Shown: positions 8,311-16,228, numbered from the stretch's first letter. The stretch is DNA of 32,710 nucleotides from Streptomyces sp. PR69 (GCF_026420845.1 NZ_JAOWCB010000048.1:1-32710); one strand, 5' to 3'. Made by a program: numbers and translations. The notes: generated by a model not told the origin, from the letters alone.

Positions 8311-9918
8311 GTGACGGCCGACAGCACGTCGACAGACGTACGCGACGGGGCCCCACCGGCGGTGCGGCCCGGCGCCGTCGTCCCGCTGCCCCCGCCGTTC
8401 GCGCCGCGCACGCTGCTCTCGCGCGCCCTCGCGGTGCCGCTGGTGCTCGGCCTGTCGGTGTTTATGCCGCTGGTGGTCATCTCCCAGCCGGGCGGCGGCG
8501 CACGGGACGCGGCGTTCTGGCTGCAGCTCGCCCTGACCGTGTACTGCGGAGTGCGGCTGGGCGCGATGATCCTCACCAGCCGCCGCAAGCTCCTGCAGGG
8601 CTCCTTCTGGCTCTTCTGCTATATGGCGATGGGCGTGGCCCCGCTCGCTCAGGCCGTTCTGGGGCAGGTGCCCACGCCGGTCGTCGGCCCGCGCGAGGAC
8701 CTCGTCCAGGCGGTCTCGCTGGTGCTGCTCGGCTGCTTCGCCTTCGACGTGGGCGCGCTGATCGCCCGGCACCGGCCGGTACGCCACCGGCGCACGGCCC
8801 GCACGGGCGGTCACGGAGACGCCCGCGGAAACGCTCACGGAGACGCTCACGGAGACGAACGCACCAGGGAGCGGGCCCGGGATCCGGAGGCCGACCGTCC
8901 GCCGCTGCTGATCCACCGCCGCCGGCTGTATGTGCTCACCTTCTTCGCCTTCGTCTGCGGCGGTCTGCTGATCGTCAAGCTGGGCGGTCCCTCGGTCTTC
9001 TTCTCCAGCCGCCAGGAGATCATCGCCGGCATCGAGGAAGCGGGCGTCTCAGGCGACGGCGGCCAGGCCGGCCAGGCTTTCCTGCGCGGCTTCGGCACCG
9101 TGCCGCCGCTGATCGCGCTGCTCGTCTACACCCGCTGGCTGATCACCTCACGGCGCGCCCGCCGCACCTGGTCGGTGATCGCCGTCTTCGCCGCGCTGGT
9201 CGTCCTCAACGGCATCGTCAACAACCCGGTCTCCAACCCGCGCTACTGGTTTCTGACGGTGATGTTCGCACTGCTGTTCACCGCGTTTCCGGTGAGCGCG
9301 GCGATGTACCGGGCGTCGCTCAGCCTGGGCGTGATCGTCGCCCTGCTGCTCTTCCCGTTCGCCGACCGCTTCCGCTACGACGAGAACAACACCCGGCAGA
9401 TCGAGTCCACGTCCTTCCTGGAACCGCTGGCTCTCAAGGACTACGACCAAGTCGGCATGTTCGCCAACACCATCACGTATGTGGAGTCCGGCCACGGCCA
9501 TTCCTACGGGTACCAGCTCGCGGGCTCCCTCCTCTTCGCCGTGCCCCGCTCGGCCTGGCCGGACAAGCCGACCGACACCGGTGTGACGGTCGGCGAATGG
9601 ATGGGCGCGCGCAACACCAACCTCTCCTCCCCCGTATGGGCCGAGCTGTGGATCGACTTCGGCCCGGTCGGCATGACCGTGGGCCTGGGCGCCATCGGCT
9701 ATGCGGCCGCCCGCGGCGACCGCCGCATCGCCCGCCGCGCGGTCCGCCGCTCCCCACCCGGCAGCCTGATCCTGATCGTCGCCCCGCTCCTCGCGGGCTA
9801 CTCCTTCATCCTCATCAGAGGGCCGCTGCTGCAGGCGATGGGACGGGTCGCGATCGCGGCGATGTGCATCGCGCTGATCGCGACGTACAAGAAGGACTGG
9901 GGAGCACGGATCAGCTGA
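8311..9918 (+). CDS. Wzy-like O-antigen/oligosaccharide repeat-unit polymerase
   Basis: A 535-aa polytopic membrane protein that should polymerise lipid-linked repeat units at the outer membrane face. I count about 11-12 hydrophobic segments, a large loop after segment 9 (about 350-440, containing FLEPLALKDYDQ, YVESGHGHSYGY and PDKPTDTGVTVGEWM) and a final group of three helices. The loop with conserved Arg/Asp/Glu and the NPRYWFLTVMF helix resemble actinobacterial O-antigen polymerases. An unusual His/Gly/Asp-rich stretch (about 165-190, GHGDARGNAHGDAHGD) sits between helices 4 and 5. The start is GTG with GAGGGG 12 nt upstream. It is transcribed alone, opposite to its neighbours. Polymerase versus ligase (WaaL-like) cannot be settled by eye. 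Confidence 0.8.
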   Translation: MTADSTSTDVRDGAPPAVRPGAVVPLPPPFAPRTLLSRALAVPLVLGLSVFMPLVVISQPGGGARDAAFWLQLALTVYCGVRLGAMILTSRRKLLQGSFWLFCYMAMGVAPLAQAVLGQVPTPVVGPREDLVQAVSLVLLGCFAFDVGALIARHRPVRHRRTARTGGHGDARGNAHGDAHGDERTRERARDPEADRPPLLIHRRRLYVLTFFAFVCGGLLIVKLGGPSVFFSSRQEIIAGIEEAGVSGDGGQAGQAFLRGFGTVPPLIALLVYTRWLITSRRARRTWSVIAVFAALVVLNGIVNNPVSNPRYWFLTVMFALLFTAFPVSAAMYRASLSLGVIVALLLFPFADRFRYDENNTRQIESTSFLEPLALKDYDQVGMFANTITYVESGHGHSYGYQLAGSLLFAVPRSAWPDKPTDTGVTVGEWMGARNTNLSSPVWAELWIDFGPVGMTVGLGAIGYAAARGDRRIARRAVRRSPPGSLILIVAPLLAGYSFILIRGPLLQAMGRVAIAAMCIALIATYKKDWGARIS

Positions 9919-9977
9919 CCGCGTCGACAGCGCCACACCGCCGCCGCGCCGCCCGGCGCAAGGCTTACGGAGGAGGC

Positions 9978-10007
9978 GGGCCGAGACCGGGGCAGCGGTC
10001 TCGGCCC
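9978..10007. terminator. Terminator between convergent genes
   Basis: A perfect 11-bp stem (9978-9988 and 9997-10007) with an 8-nt loop lies between the polymerase stop and the inhibitor gene on the other strand, and can serve both. Confidence 0.65.
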
Positions 10008-10032
10008 GGCCCCTTTCCAGAGCCCCCGCTCC

Positions 10033-10413
10033 TCAGCAGCTCATCGCCCAGGTGTGGGAGTCCCCGTCGTCGTTGGCGGCGCCGTTGTAGGCGACCTCCT
10101 GGCCGGGGGTGAGGCAGATGGTCATATGGCCGCCCTGGTGGGCCCGGGAGTAGACCTGCACATGGTCGGGGATTCCGGGGCCCGAGATGCCGTGGTTCGC
10201 CCAGGAGGAGTCCTCGTCGGCGATCCAGCTCTCCCACCAGCCGTCATCGCCCGACCAGTTGGCTCGCTGGCCGTCGAAGTTCGCGTGCTCCCAGGCGCAG
10301 AAGTGGCCGCTGGGGCAGTCGGCGGCGCCGGCCGGGACGGCTGTGGCCAGGGCGCCAGTGAGGAGCAGGGCGGCCGCGGCGGCCGGGATCAGGGTCCTTG
10401 TGAGCAGCTTCAT
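10033..10413 (-). CDS. Secreted I36-type peptidase inhibitor-like protein
   Basis: A 126-aa exported small protein. After a Sec signal peptide (cleavage after AGA, about residue 31) the mature part has the pattern CPSGHFCAWEH...F.G, four Cys in two likely disulfides, Trp-rich turns, and a beta/gamma-crystallin-like layout; this matches the peptidase inhibitor family I36 of actinomycetes (Streptomyces metalloproteinase inhibitor type). It is the last gene of a three-gene operon. The ATG at 10413 was chosen because it begins the signal peptide; the frame is open upstream through the tandem repeat, but that part is not credible as coding. Inhibition of a protease is a family property, not shown here. 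Confidence 0.8.
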   Translation of the reverse strand: MKLLTRTLIPAAAAALLLTGALATAVPAGAADCPSGHFCAWEHANFDGQRANWSGDDGWWESWIADEDSSWANHGISGPGIPDHVQVYSRAHQGGHMTICLTPGQEVAYNGAANDDGDSHTWAMSC

Positions 10414-10440
10414 GGGAGGTTCAGGCCTTCCTGGTCGGCG

Positions 10441-10530
10441 GTGCATCCGGTGATGGTGCGTCCAGTGGTGGTACGTCCAGTGGTGGTACGTCCAGAGGTG
10501 GTACGTCCAGAGGTGGTACGTCCAGAGGTG
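10441..10530. repeat. Six 15-bp tandem repeats, probably once coding
   Basis: Units of consensus GTACGTCCAGAGGTG occur at 10456, 10471, 10486, 10501 and 10516, with a degenerate first copy at 10441. The period is a multiple of three. On the minus strand, in the frame shifted from the upstream lipoprotein, each unit reads Pro-Pro-Leu-Asp-Val, and the A/T difference between copies is synonymous there (CCT/CCA). In the other frame that is open (Leu/His-Trp-Thr-Tyr-His) the same change alters the residue. Confidence 0.85.
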
Positions 10531-10532
10531 CG

Positions 10533-11210
10533 TCAGGAGCGTGCGAGGACGACGTCCAGCGCGCGATGGAGTGCGCGGTTGCGCAGCTGCCGGTAAGCGG
10601 TGAGTTCCTTGTCCCGCAGGGCGCGGACCTCGGCCAGCAGCTCGGGCTCCAGCCGGGATCTGATCCCGGCCAGTTCGGCCTCCCGCCGGGCGCAACGCTC
10701 GGGGGCGGCGGTCTCCGCGGCGGCCGTGCAGCGGTTCCACCGGGCGAGCGCCGCCCGGAAGTCCGGGTCCTCGCCCATCCGAACGCCGACCTCGGCGCGC
10801 AGATTGTTGACGGTGACCTCGGCCGTGAACCAGCGCTGCTCATCGTCGCCGTCGCCGTACAGCGTGCGCCGGGCTTCGGCGAGACAGCCGTCGGTGTGGG
10901 CGGTGACGGTATGGCCGGCCGAGAGGGTGAGGGACAGCTCGCTGGGCCCTGTGCCGAAGAGCGCGGCCTGGAGTCGGCGGTCTTCGGCGGCGGAGGCCGC
11001 CTTGCGTTCGAGGGTGAGGCCCTGAGCGTCGAGACACCGGGTGATCAGGGTCTGGTAAGCGGACTTGAGGAGATCGTCCCTCGCTCGCTCCGTGGCGGGG
11101 AGGGCGGGGGCCCGTACGTCCCCGGGTGTCGAAGTGCAGCCGGCGGCCAGGGCGGCCAGCGCGGCTCCGGCGCAGAGCGCGCGAACCGGAAGAGGCGATA
11201 AACGGGACAT
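10533..11210 (-). CDS. Lipoprotein of unknown function, possibly frameshifted at its C-terminus
   Basis: A 225-aa lipoprotein: signal peptide with lipobox LAAGC, Cys25, then a mainly alpha-helical, charged body with four more Cys (TRCLDAQG, DGCLAEA, WNRCTAA, ERCARRE). I do not recognise the family. It starts three bases after the stop of the upstream I36-type gene (TGA-GAC-ATG), so it is co-translated with it. The C-terminus DVVLARS ends at a TGA; one base shift would let it run on through about 30 residues of PPLDV repeats to a TGA at 10421-10423, eight bases before the next start codon. This suggests the gene once extended that far. Its location between two inhibitor-like genes suggests a shared envelope role. 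Confidence 0.75.
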   Translation of the reverse strand: MSRLSPLPVRALCAGAALAALAAGCTSTPGDVRAPALPATERARDDLLKSAYQTLITRCLDAQGLTLERKAASAAEDRRLQAALFGTGPSELSLTLSAGHTVTAHTDGCLAEARRTLYGDGDDEQRWFTAEVTVNNLRAEVGVRMGEDPDFRAALARWNRCTAAAETAAPERCARREAELAGIRSRLEPELLAEVRALRDKELTAYRQLRNRALHRALDVVLARS

Positions 11211-11213
11211 GTC

Positions 11214-11591
11214 TCAGGCGGCCTCGCAGCCCTCGCTGGTGTGGGAGACGCCGTCGATGCGCGAGCCCCAGGACCAGTTGTCGCTGAAGTCGTACGGGCG
11301 GATCAGCCGGTAATGGCAGCCGTTCCTGCCCCAGTCGATCGCGTACACATTCTGGTTCACATCAGAGCGGAAGGACGCGGTCTTGTCGTGGTGGGACTCG
11401 GGGACGTCCGCGTAACCCGGTGGTTTGTAGCACCAGCCGGTGCCGTGCTGGCCCGGCTTGGTCCAGAAGCAGACCTCCCCGGGGCCGCGCTCCCCCGCGG
11501 GCGCGGCCGGGGACGCGGGCGCGGGAGACGCGAGGGCGGGCGTCAGAGCGGTGAGGACGGCCGCGGCGGACAGGGCGAACGTACGGAGCAT
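11214..11591 (-). CDS. Secreted I36-type inhibitor-like protein
   Basis: A 125-aa exported protein, first in the three-gene operon. Signal peptide 1-27 (ALSAAAVLTALTPALASPA), Ala/Pro spacer, then a Cys-rich domain: GEVCFWTKPGQHGTGWCY, FRSDVNQNVYAIDW, GCHYRL and a final SEGCEA; four Cys. The F-x-S-x-x-N-Q pattern with C-x-W fits actinobacterial I36-like proteins. It is only weakly similar to the third gene of the operon, so they are diverged paralogues or unrelated members of one family. The start at 11591 has CAGGAG upstream and begins the signal peptide; 36 further residues are open upstream but lack signal-peptide logic. The promoter should lie in 11592-11739, where I see only a GGGGCA/TGCCCC hairpin (about 11646-11666). 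Confidence 0.78.
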   Translation of the reverse strand: MLRTFALSAAAVLTALTPALASPAPASPAAPAGERGPGEVCFWTKPGQHGTGWCYKPPGYADVPESHHDKTASFRSDVNQNVYAIDWGRNGCHYRLIRPYDFSDNWSWGSRIDGVSHTSEGCEAA

Positions 11592-11739
11592 GGGCACTCC
11601 TGTGGGGCGGACCGGCAGGGGCGTCCCGCCCTTGGCCGCGGACGGGGCACGAGCAAGCTGCCCCTGCTCCGAGGGAGCCATTCGGGTGCTTCCGGACACT
11701 CACCCCAAAGACGGAAACAGCAGCACGAACGGCTCGCGT

Positions 11740-13002
11740 TCAGCGGTCGCGAATGCGCTCCCTCGCGCCTTCCGGCGCGTCCGGCGCGGTCGGCGGCACC
11801 GGGCGGCGCCGGACCCGGGACACCCGCCACCAAGCGGCCGCCGCCTTCGCCGCGGAGCCCGCGGCCAGGCCCCAGGCCGCGCCCAGGGCCCCGCCCCACA
11901 CATACCCCAGGGCGAGCAGGGCCACGGACAGCGCAGAGAAGACGACCTGGACGGAGAGGGTTTCCCGGGGGCTCAGCACGCGGAGGGTGAGCAGCGCGCT
12001 GACGCCGAGGCCCATCAGGACGTACTGCGCGCCCGTCGCCGGGAGGAGTTCGGCGACCGCGGGCCAGGTGTCGCCGAGGACATGACGGCCCCAGCCCCGG
12101 GGCAGCAGCCCCCACACGAGCGCCCACACCCCGGCCGCCGCCGCGAGGGCCGCGGCCAGCACGGCCGTGGCGCGGACGACCGCGCGGCCCCCGCCGCCCA
12201 GCCGGTTGAGCAGGGGCGGGCCGAAGGCGTTGGCGGAGCCGAAGAGGACGTTCAGCGGGCCGAACAGCGTGGACGCGCCGCGCAGCGCGCCCACCGCGAG
12301 CGGGCTGCCGAAGACGCCGAGGCCCAGCACGGCCAGCTGGCTTGAGCCGTTGCCGACGGCGAACTCGACGACGAAACGCTGTCCCAGATGGCCGCGGCGC
12401 ACATAGGGGCGCAGATCCATGCGCGCCCCCGCGAGCGGGCGGCGCAGCAGCAGCGCCGCGGCCGCGAGGCTCGGCAGTGTGGCCAGACCCCAGACCAGGA
12501 CCAGCCGGGCGGGCGAGGAGTCCTGCGGCTGGAGGGCGAGCGCCGCCACCGTGCCGAGCAGCCGCAGCGTGTCCGCCAGCAGCGCGTGGTGCGGACGGGT
12601 CAGCACGGAGAAGCAGTAGCGGGAGCCGTCCTGCAGCAGGACGAGGGGCAGTACGGCGCCGAGGGCGGCCAGCCCCGCCCCCGGGCCGGGGAGCACCGCG
12701 CCCGCCGCCGCCAGCAGCGCCCCCGCGGCGAGGGACGCGGCCGCCGTGAAGCCCAGCGCCGAGCGGCAGGCAGACGCGGTGTCGGCGGACTCGCCGCGTA
12801 CGAGGACCAGCGCCTGGCCCACGTATGCCATGAACAGCCCCAGCAGCACGGTGAACACCAGGTACACCATGGAGAACTGGGCGAATCCGGACGCCGTGGA
12901 CAGCCGTGCGGCCAGCACCAGGACGAGGATGTTCGTCAGGCCCGTCGCCGCCTGGTCCAGCACCGAGGCGAGCGCCGCGCCCGCGCCCCGCCCCCGCCTC
13001 AT
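11740..13002 (-). CDS. Wzx-like polysaccharide flippase (MOP superfamily)
   Basis: A 420-aa polytopic membrane protein with about 12 hydrophobic helices, expected to flip lipid-linked repeat units across the membrane. The N-terminus (LDQAATGLTNILVLVLAARLSTASGFAQFSMVY) has the MOP/Wzx start: helix 1 with N and R, then the A.F..F.M..L pattern. A second half begins near residue 210 (RGHLGQRFVVEFAVGNGSSQ). The ATG overlaps the stop of the copolymerase gene by ATGA, so it is translationally coupled as the third gene of the wcaI-like/copolymerase/flippase operon. MATE-type drug export is an alternative by fold but is unlikely in this context. Confidence 0.8.
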   Translation of the reverse strand: MRRGRGAGAALASVLDQAATGLTNILVLVLAARLSTASGFAQFSMVYLVFTVLLGLFMAYVGQALVLVRGESADTASACRSALGFTAAASLAAGALLAAAGAVLPGPGAGLAALGAVLPLVLLQDGSRYCFSVLTRPHHALLADTLRLLGTVAALALQPQDSSPARLVLVWGLATLPSLAAAALLLRRPLAGARMDLRPYVRRGHLGQRFVVEFAVGNGSSQLAVLGLGVFGSPLAVGALRGASTLFGPLNVLFGSANAFGPPLLNRLGGGGRAVVRATAVLAAALAAAAGVWALVWGLLPRGWGRHVLGDTWPAVAELLPATGAQYVLMGLGVSALLTLRVLSPRETLSVQVVFSALSVALLALGYVWGGALGAAWGLAAGSAAKAAAAWWRVSRVRRRPVPPTAPDAPEGARERIRDR

Positions 13003-14963
13003 GAGCGGTTGCGAGGCGGCACGGCGGCGCGCAGCGTCACGGTGGCGGTGCCGTCGCCGAGGTCCGGCTCCGGGTCCCGCTCCCGCTGGGCGCGGTCAGG
13101 TGCGGCGGCGCCGGGAGACGCGGCCGGGACTGCCCTGCGCCCGGAGTTCTCCGCCGTCGCACCGCGCTTGCCGCCGCCTCGCTTGCCGCTCGCCTTGCCG
13201 CTCGCCTTCCCGAAGGCCCCGCCGTCCCCGCCGTTCCGTCCGCGGCGCTGGCCGGGGCGCTCGCCCCGGTGCATCACCGTGCCGAGCACCGTGCCGCCCG
13301 CGCCAGTGATCAGATCGCGCAGCCGGGCGAGCTGGGAGCGGTGCACACCGCGCGGGTCGCACACCACGAGGACGCCGTCCACCCGGTCGACCAGCGCCAG
13401 CGCATCCGCGTAGGCGAACACCGGGGGCGTCAGCACGATCACGGTCACCCGCGGGTCGTCGGCCTCGGCGACCAGCCGGGACATCTCGGGCGAGGTGAGC
13501 GCCCGCGCCACATTCCGTACATGTGCGCCCGGCACCAGCTCAAAGCTGCCGGACTCGCCCGCGTCCACGGCCAGCCGACGCCGCCCCGGCCAGCTGTCCG
13601 CATCGCCGTCGTGCCCCTGCCCGCCTTGTCCCCGCCCGCCGTGCCCACGGCCGCCGTGGCCCTCGTACGTCCACGCCGGACGGCTGACCTCCTCGGCGTC
13701 CAGCTGCCGTTCCAGGGAGGGCGTGCGCAGATCGGCTTCCACGATCAGCACGCGCTTGCCGATCTCGGCGAAGGACGCTGCCAGGTTCACCGCCACGGCC
13801 GCGGCGGTGCGGCTGGAGCCGCGCGGCGCGGCCACCAGCAGCCGCCGCCGGTCGGCGAACCGCTGGTCGTAGGCGAGGCGATAGGCGATCGAGCGGTACT
13901 CCTCGGCGAGCGGGGACTCCTCGCGGTCCTCGGCCAGCGGCGGATCGCTCTCGTGGGCGCGCGGCAGCGAGCCGAGGACGGGGGCACGCAGGGCGCGCGC
14001 CACATCGCCCTCGGAGCGGGCCGCCGGGTCGAAGACCAGCCGTACCCAGGCGATCAGCAGACCGAGCGCGACGCCGACGGCCCCGCCGAGACCGAGGGAG
14101 AGCGCCCAGCCGGGGCCGTCCGACGACTTGGGCGCGTCGGCCACCCGGATCACCTTGCCGGGGGTCATGTCGAGCGCCTTGAGCTTGCTGATGCGGTTGC
14201 TCAGCTCGGTGATGCGGTTGAGGAGGTTGGCCTTGACGGTGTAGTCCGCCTCGCTTTCGGAGGACACCGTGCGGCCCTCCAGTTTCTCGGCCAGTTCGTC
14301 GTGTTGCCTGGAGATCGGGTCGAGCTGCGTCTGCAGCCCCTTGATCATGGTGTCGCGGGTGGCTTCCGTCTGCTCCTCGCGGTCCTTGAGATACGCCTGC
14401 ACCAGCGCGTTGGCCCGCTGCGCCGACCTGTCGGGGTCGTTCGAGGTGTAACTGAAGCGCAGCACCAGCGACTGGGGCGGGGTGGTGACCTGGAGCCCGG
14501 AAGTCAGCTCGGCGGCCGTGCCGGCGAAGCCCAGTTCCCTGGCGGCGCGTTCGGCGGTGCGGCTGCTCATCGCGGCCTGCCGCTCCGAGTTCATGTTGAT
14601 CGTCTTGTCGATCGCGATGCTCGGGTTGAAGGGGTCCTCGGTCGGAGTGCGGAGCACCACATCGCTGGTGGCGACATAGGTGTCGGCGGTGCTGTAGCCG
14701 AGCCAGGCGCCGCCGAGGAGGCCGAGGAGCACACCGCCCGCGATCAGCCGGGGGTAGCGCAGGAGCTGCCGGAACTGGTCCCTCAGCAGATCGGGTTCGT
14801 CCTCCGTCGCGGAGACGACGGGGGTGTGCACGGGTATCTGCCGGGGCGCGGGGTCGCGCGGCGCGTGGGGCGCGCCGTGGCCGCCGCCAGGGCCGCCGCC
14901 GTGACCACTGTGGCCGCCGTGGCCGCCGCTGTGACCGCTGTGGCCGCTGTGTGCGTCCGTCAC
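12999..14963 (-). CDS. Wzz/BY-kinase-like polysaccharide copolymerase with degraded ATP site
   Basis: A 654-aa protein with the layout of a chain-length regulator fused to a bacterial tyrosine kinase domain. Residues 1-35 are His/Gly/Ser-rich. TM1 is at about 72-91, an extracellular Wzz domain with coiled coil (about 180-265) follows, and TM2 is at about 284-306. The cytosolic ATPase domain keeps the fold pattern but not the chemistry: the Walker A region is APRGSSRTAAAV (379-390), without the Lys-Ser/Thr; A' reads VLIVEADLR (405-413); Walker B is VTVIVLTPP (507-514), with Leu where Asp belongs. A second His/Gly/Gln tract (436-452) interrupts the domain. The C-terminal tail is basic and Gly/Lys-rich with no Tyr cluster. 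GTG start with AAGGGAG upstream; it overlaps the glycosyltransferase stop (GTGA). Confidence 0.85.
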   Translation of the reverse strand: MTDAHSGHSGHSGGHGGHSGHGGGPGGGHGAPHAPRDPAPRQIPVHTPVVSATEDEPDLLRDQFRQLLRYPRLIAGGVLLGLLGGAWLGYSTADTYVATSDVVLRTPTEDPFNPSIAIDKTINMNSERQAAMSSRTAERAARELGFAGTAAELTSGLQVTTPPQSLVLRFSYTSNDPDRSAQRANALVQAYLKDREEQTEATRDTMIKGLQTQLDPISRQHDELAEKLEGRTVSSESEADYTVKANLLNRITELSNRISKLKALDMTPGKVIRVADAPKSSDGPGWALSLGLGGAVGVALGLLIAWVRLVFDPAARSEGDVARALRAPVLGSLPRAHESDPPLAEDREESPLAEEYRSIAYRLAYDQRFADRRRLLVAAPRGSSRTAAAVAVNLAASFAEIGKRVLIVEADLRTPSLERQLDAEEVSRPAWTYEGHGGRGHGGRGQGGQGHDGDADSWPGRRRLAVDAGESGSFELVPGAHVRNVARALTSPEMSRLVAEADDPRVTVIVLTPPVFAYADALALVDRVDGVLVVCDPRGVHRSQLARLRDLITGAGGTVLGTVMHRGERPGQRRGRNGGDGGAFGKASGKASGKRGGGKRGATAENSGRRAVPAASPGAAAPDRAQRERDPEPDLGDGTATVTLRAAVPPRNRS

Positions 14964-16177
14964 CTGTCCGACTCCCTTGCCGCTTCTTCGATCAGCGCGT
15001 CATAGCGGGCCAGCCCCGCCGCCCGGCTGAGATGGGCGGCGACATGGCGGGGACCGGCGGCCCCCAGCCTCTGGGACGCGTCCGGATCGTCCATCAGTTC
15101 GCGTACGGCCGCCAGCAGCGCCGCCGGGTCCTCCGGCGGCACCAGCACGCCCGCGCCCGAGCGCCGTACTTCCTGGGCGGTGCCGCCGGAGTCCGCGACC
15201 GAGGCGACGACCGGCCGTCCGGCGGCGAAGTACGACGTCAGCTTGGACGGCACGCTCATATCGAGCACCGAGGCCCGCTGGGTCACGGCCAGCACATCGG
15301 CCGCCGCCAGCACTTCGGGAAAGTCCTCGTCCCCGACCGGCTCCATGATCTCCAGATTGGGCACATCGGCCGAAAGCCGCTCCAGCGTCTGCCGCTGATT
15401 GCCGTCCCCCATGAGCACCACACGTGTCTTTGGATCGAGGCGGGCGGCCTCCACCAGCACCTCAAGTCCCTGCTTCAGGCCCATGTTCCCGGAGTGCAGC
15501 ACAATCGTTTCGCCCAGCGCCCAGCCGAGCCGCGCACGCGTCTCCTCCCGGGGCCGCGACGGGGCGGACACATGCGACCAGTTGGGCACGGTCCGTATCC
15601 GCTCCCGCGACACGCCCATGGCGGCCACCCGCTCGGTGAACGTCTCATGGATCACCCCGACCAGCGTCGCCCTGCGCAGTGCGTACGCCTCGACCCGCCC
15701 GGCGACGGCGGCCGCCCGGTCCCCTCCCTGGATGCCGCTCTGCTCGGCGGCCGCGCCCATCAGATCCTGGACGACGGGGATGTACGGAACCTTCCAGCGG
15801 GCCGCGAGACGCGCGCCCGCGACCCCGCCCGCCAGGCTGGGCAGCTGGGCGACGACGGCGTCCGGCCGCTCCATCCTCGGCGGCGCGGCGAGCGAGTGAG
15901 CCAGCACCGAGCCCTCGAACAGCGCGCGCTGCACCGCCGTCTGCCGCCGCGGCACCGTGTGCCGTCTGCGGTGAATCGTTACTCCTGAACGCAGCTCCGT
16001 CTGCCGCCACATCCCCGCGTAGGCCGGGTCCACCGACCACGCGGGATAGTGCGGCATCCCGGCGAGCACATGCGTCTCATGGCCCTGCGCCGCCCAGTGT
16101 TCGGCGATCTGAGTGGCGTACGGACCGATGCCGGTGTGCTCCGGCGCATAGTTGGTCGACACCAGCAGCAGCCTCAT
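14960..16177 (-). CDS. WcaI-like glycosyltransferase (GT4)
   Basis: A 405-aa GT-B glycosyltransferase close to WcaI, which in colanic acid synthesis adds fucose to the lipid-linked glucose; here it may likewise use GDP-fucose, which is inference. The start RLLLVSTNYAPEHTGIGPYA is the WcaI signature. Other features: HVLAGMPHYPAW, VVQDLMGAAA, the nucleotide-binding HSGNMGLKQGLE (near residue 225-240), and SVPSKLTSYFAAGRPV in place of the usual E-x7-E. The ATG at 16177 has AAGGGGG upstream; the frame is open a further 18 codons without a site. First gene of the operon with the copolymerase and flippase, divergent from the cytidylyltransferase. Confidence 0.9.
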   Translation of the reverse strand: MRLLLVSTNYAPEHTGIGPYATQIAEHWAAQGHETHVLAGMPHYPAWSVDPAYAGMWRQTELRSGVTIHRRRHTVPRRQTAVQRALFEGSVLAHSLAAPPRMERPDAVVAQLPSLAGGVAGARLAARWKVPYIPVVQDLMGAAAEQSGIQGGDRAAAVAGRVEAYALRRATLVGVIHETFTERVAAMGVSRERIRTVPNWSHVSAPSRPREETRARLGWALGETIVLHSGNMGLKQGLEVLVEAARLDPKTRVVLMGDGNQRQTLERLSADVPNLEIMEPVGDEDFPEVLAAADVLAVTQRASVLDMSVPSKLTSYFAAGRPVVASVADSGGTAQEVRRSGAGVLVPPEDPAALLAAVRELMDDPDASQRLGAAGPRHVAAHLSRAAGLARYDALIEEAARESDR

Positions 16178-16207
16178 CACAGGGCCCCCTTTTGACGAAC
16201 GATCGCC

Positions 16208-16228
16208 CGTGAACCCTAATCGTTCACG
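16208..16228. promoter_or_regulatory. Inverted repeat between divergent genes
   Basis: CGTGAAC-cctaatc-GTTCACG, a perfect 7-bp repeat (16208-16214 and 16222-16228), sits in the 127-bp gap between the WcaI-like and cytidylyltransferase genes. A second overlapping pair, AACGAT (16198-16203) and ATCGTT (16219-16224), is also present. A -10-like TAGTGT is at 16240-16245 on the plus strand. It is suggestive of an operator controlling both genes. Confidence 0.4.

Noticed and set aside
10441..10530. A CRISPR array
   Set aside because: The units are 15 bp with no spacers, in tandem, and no cas genes are present.
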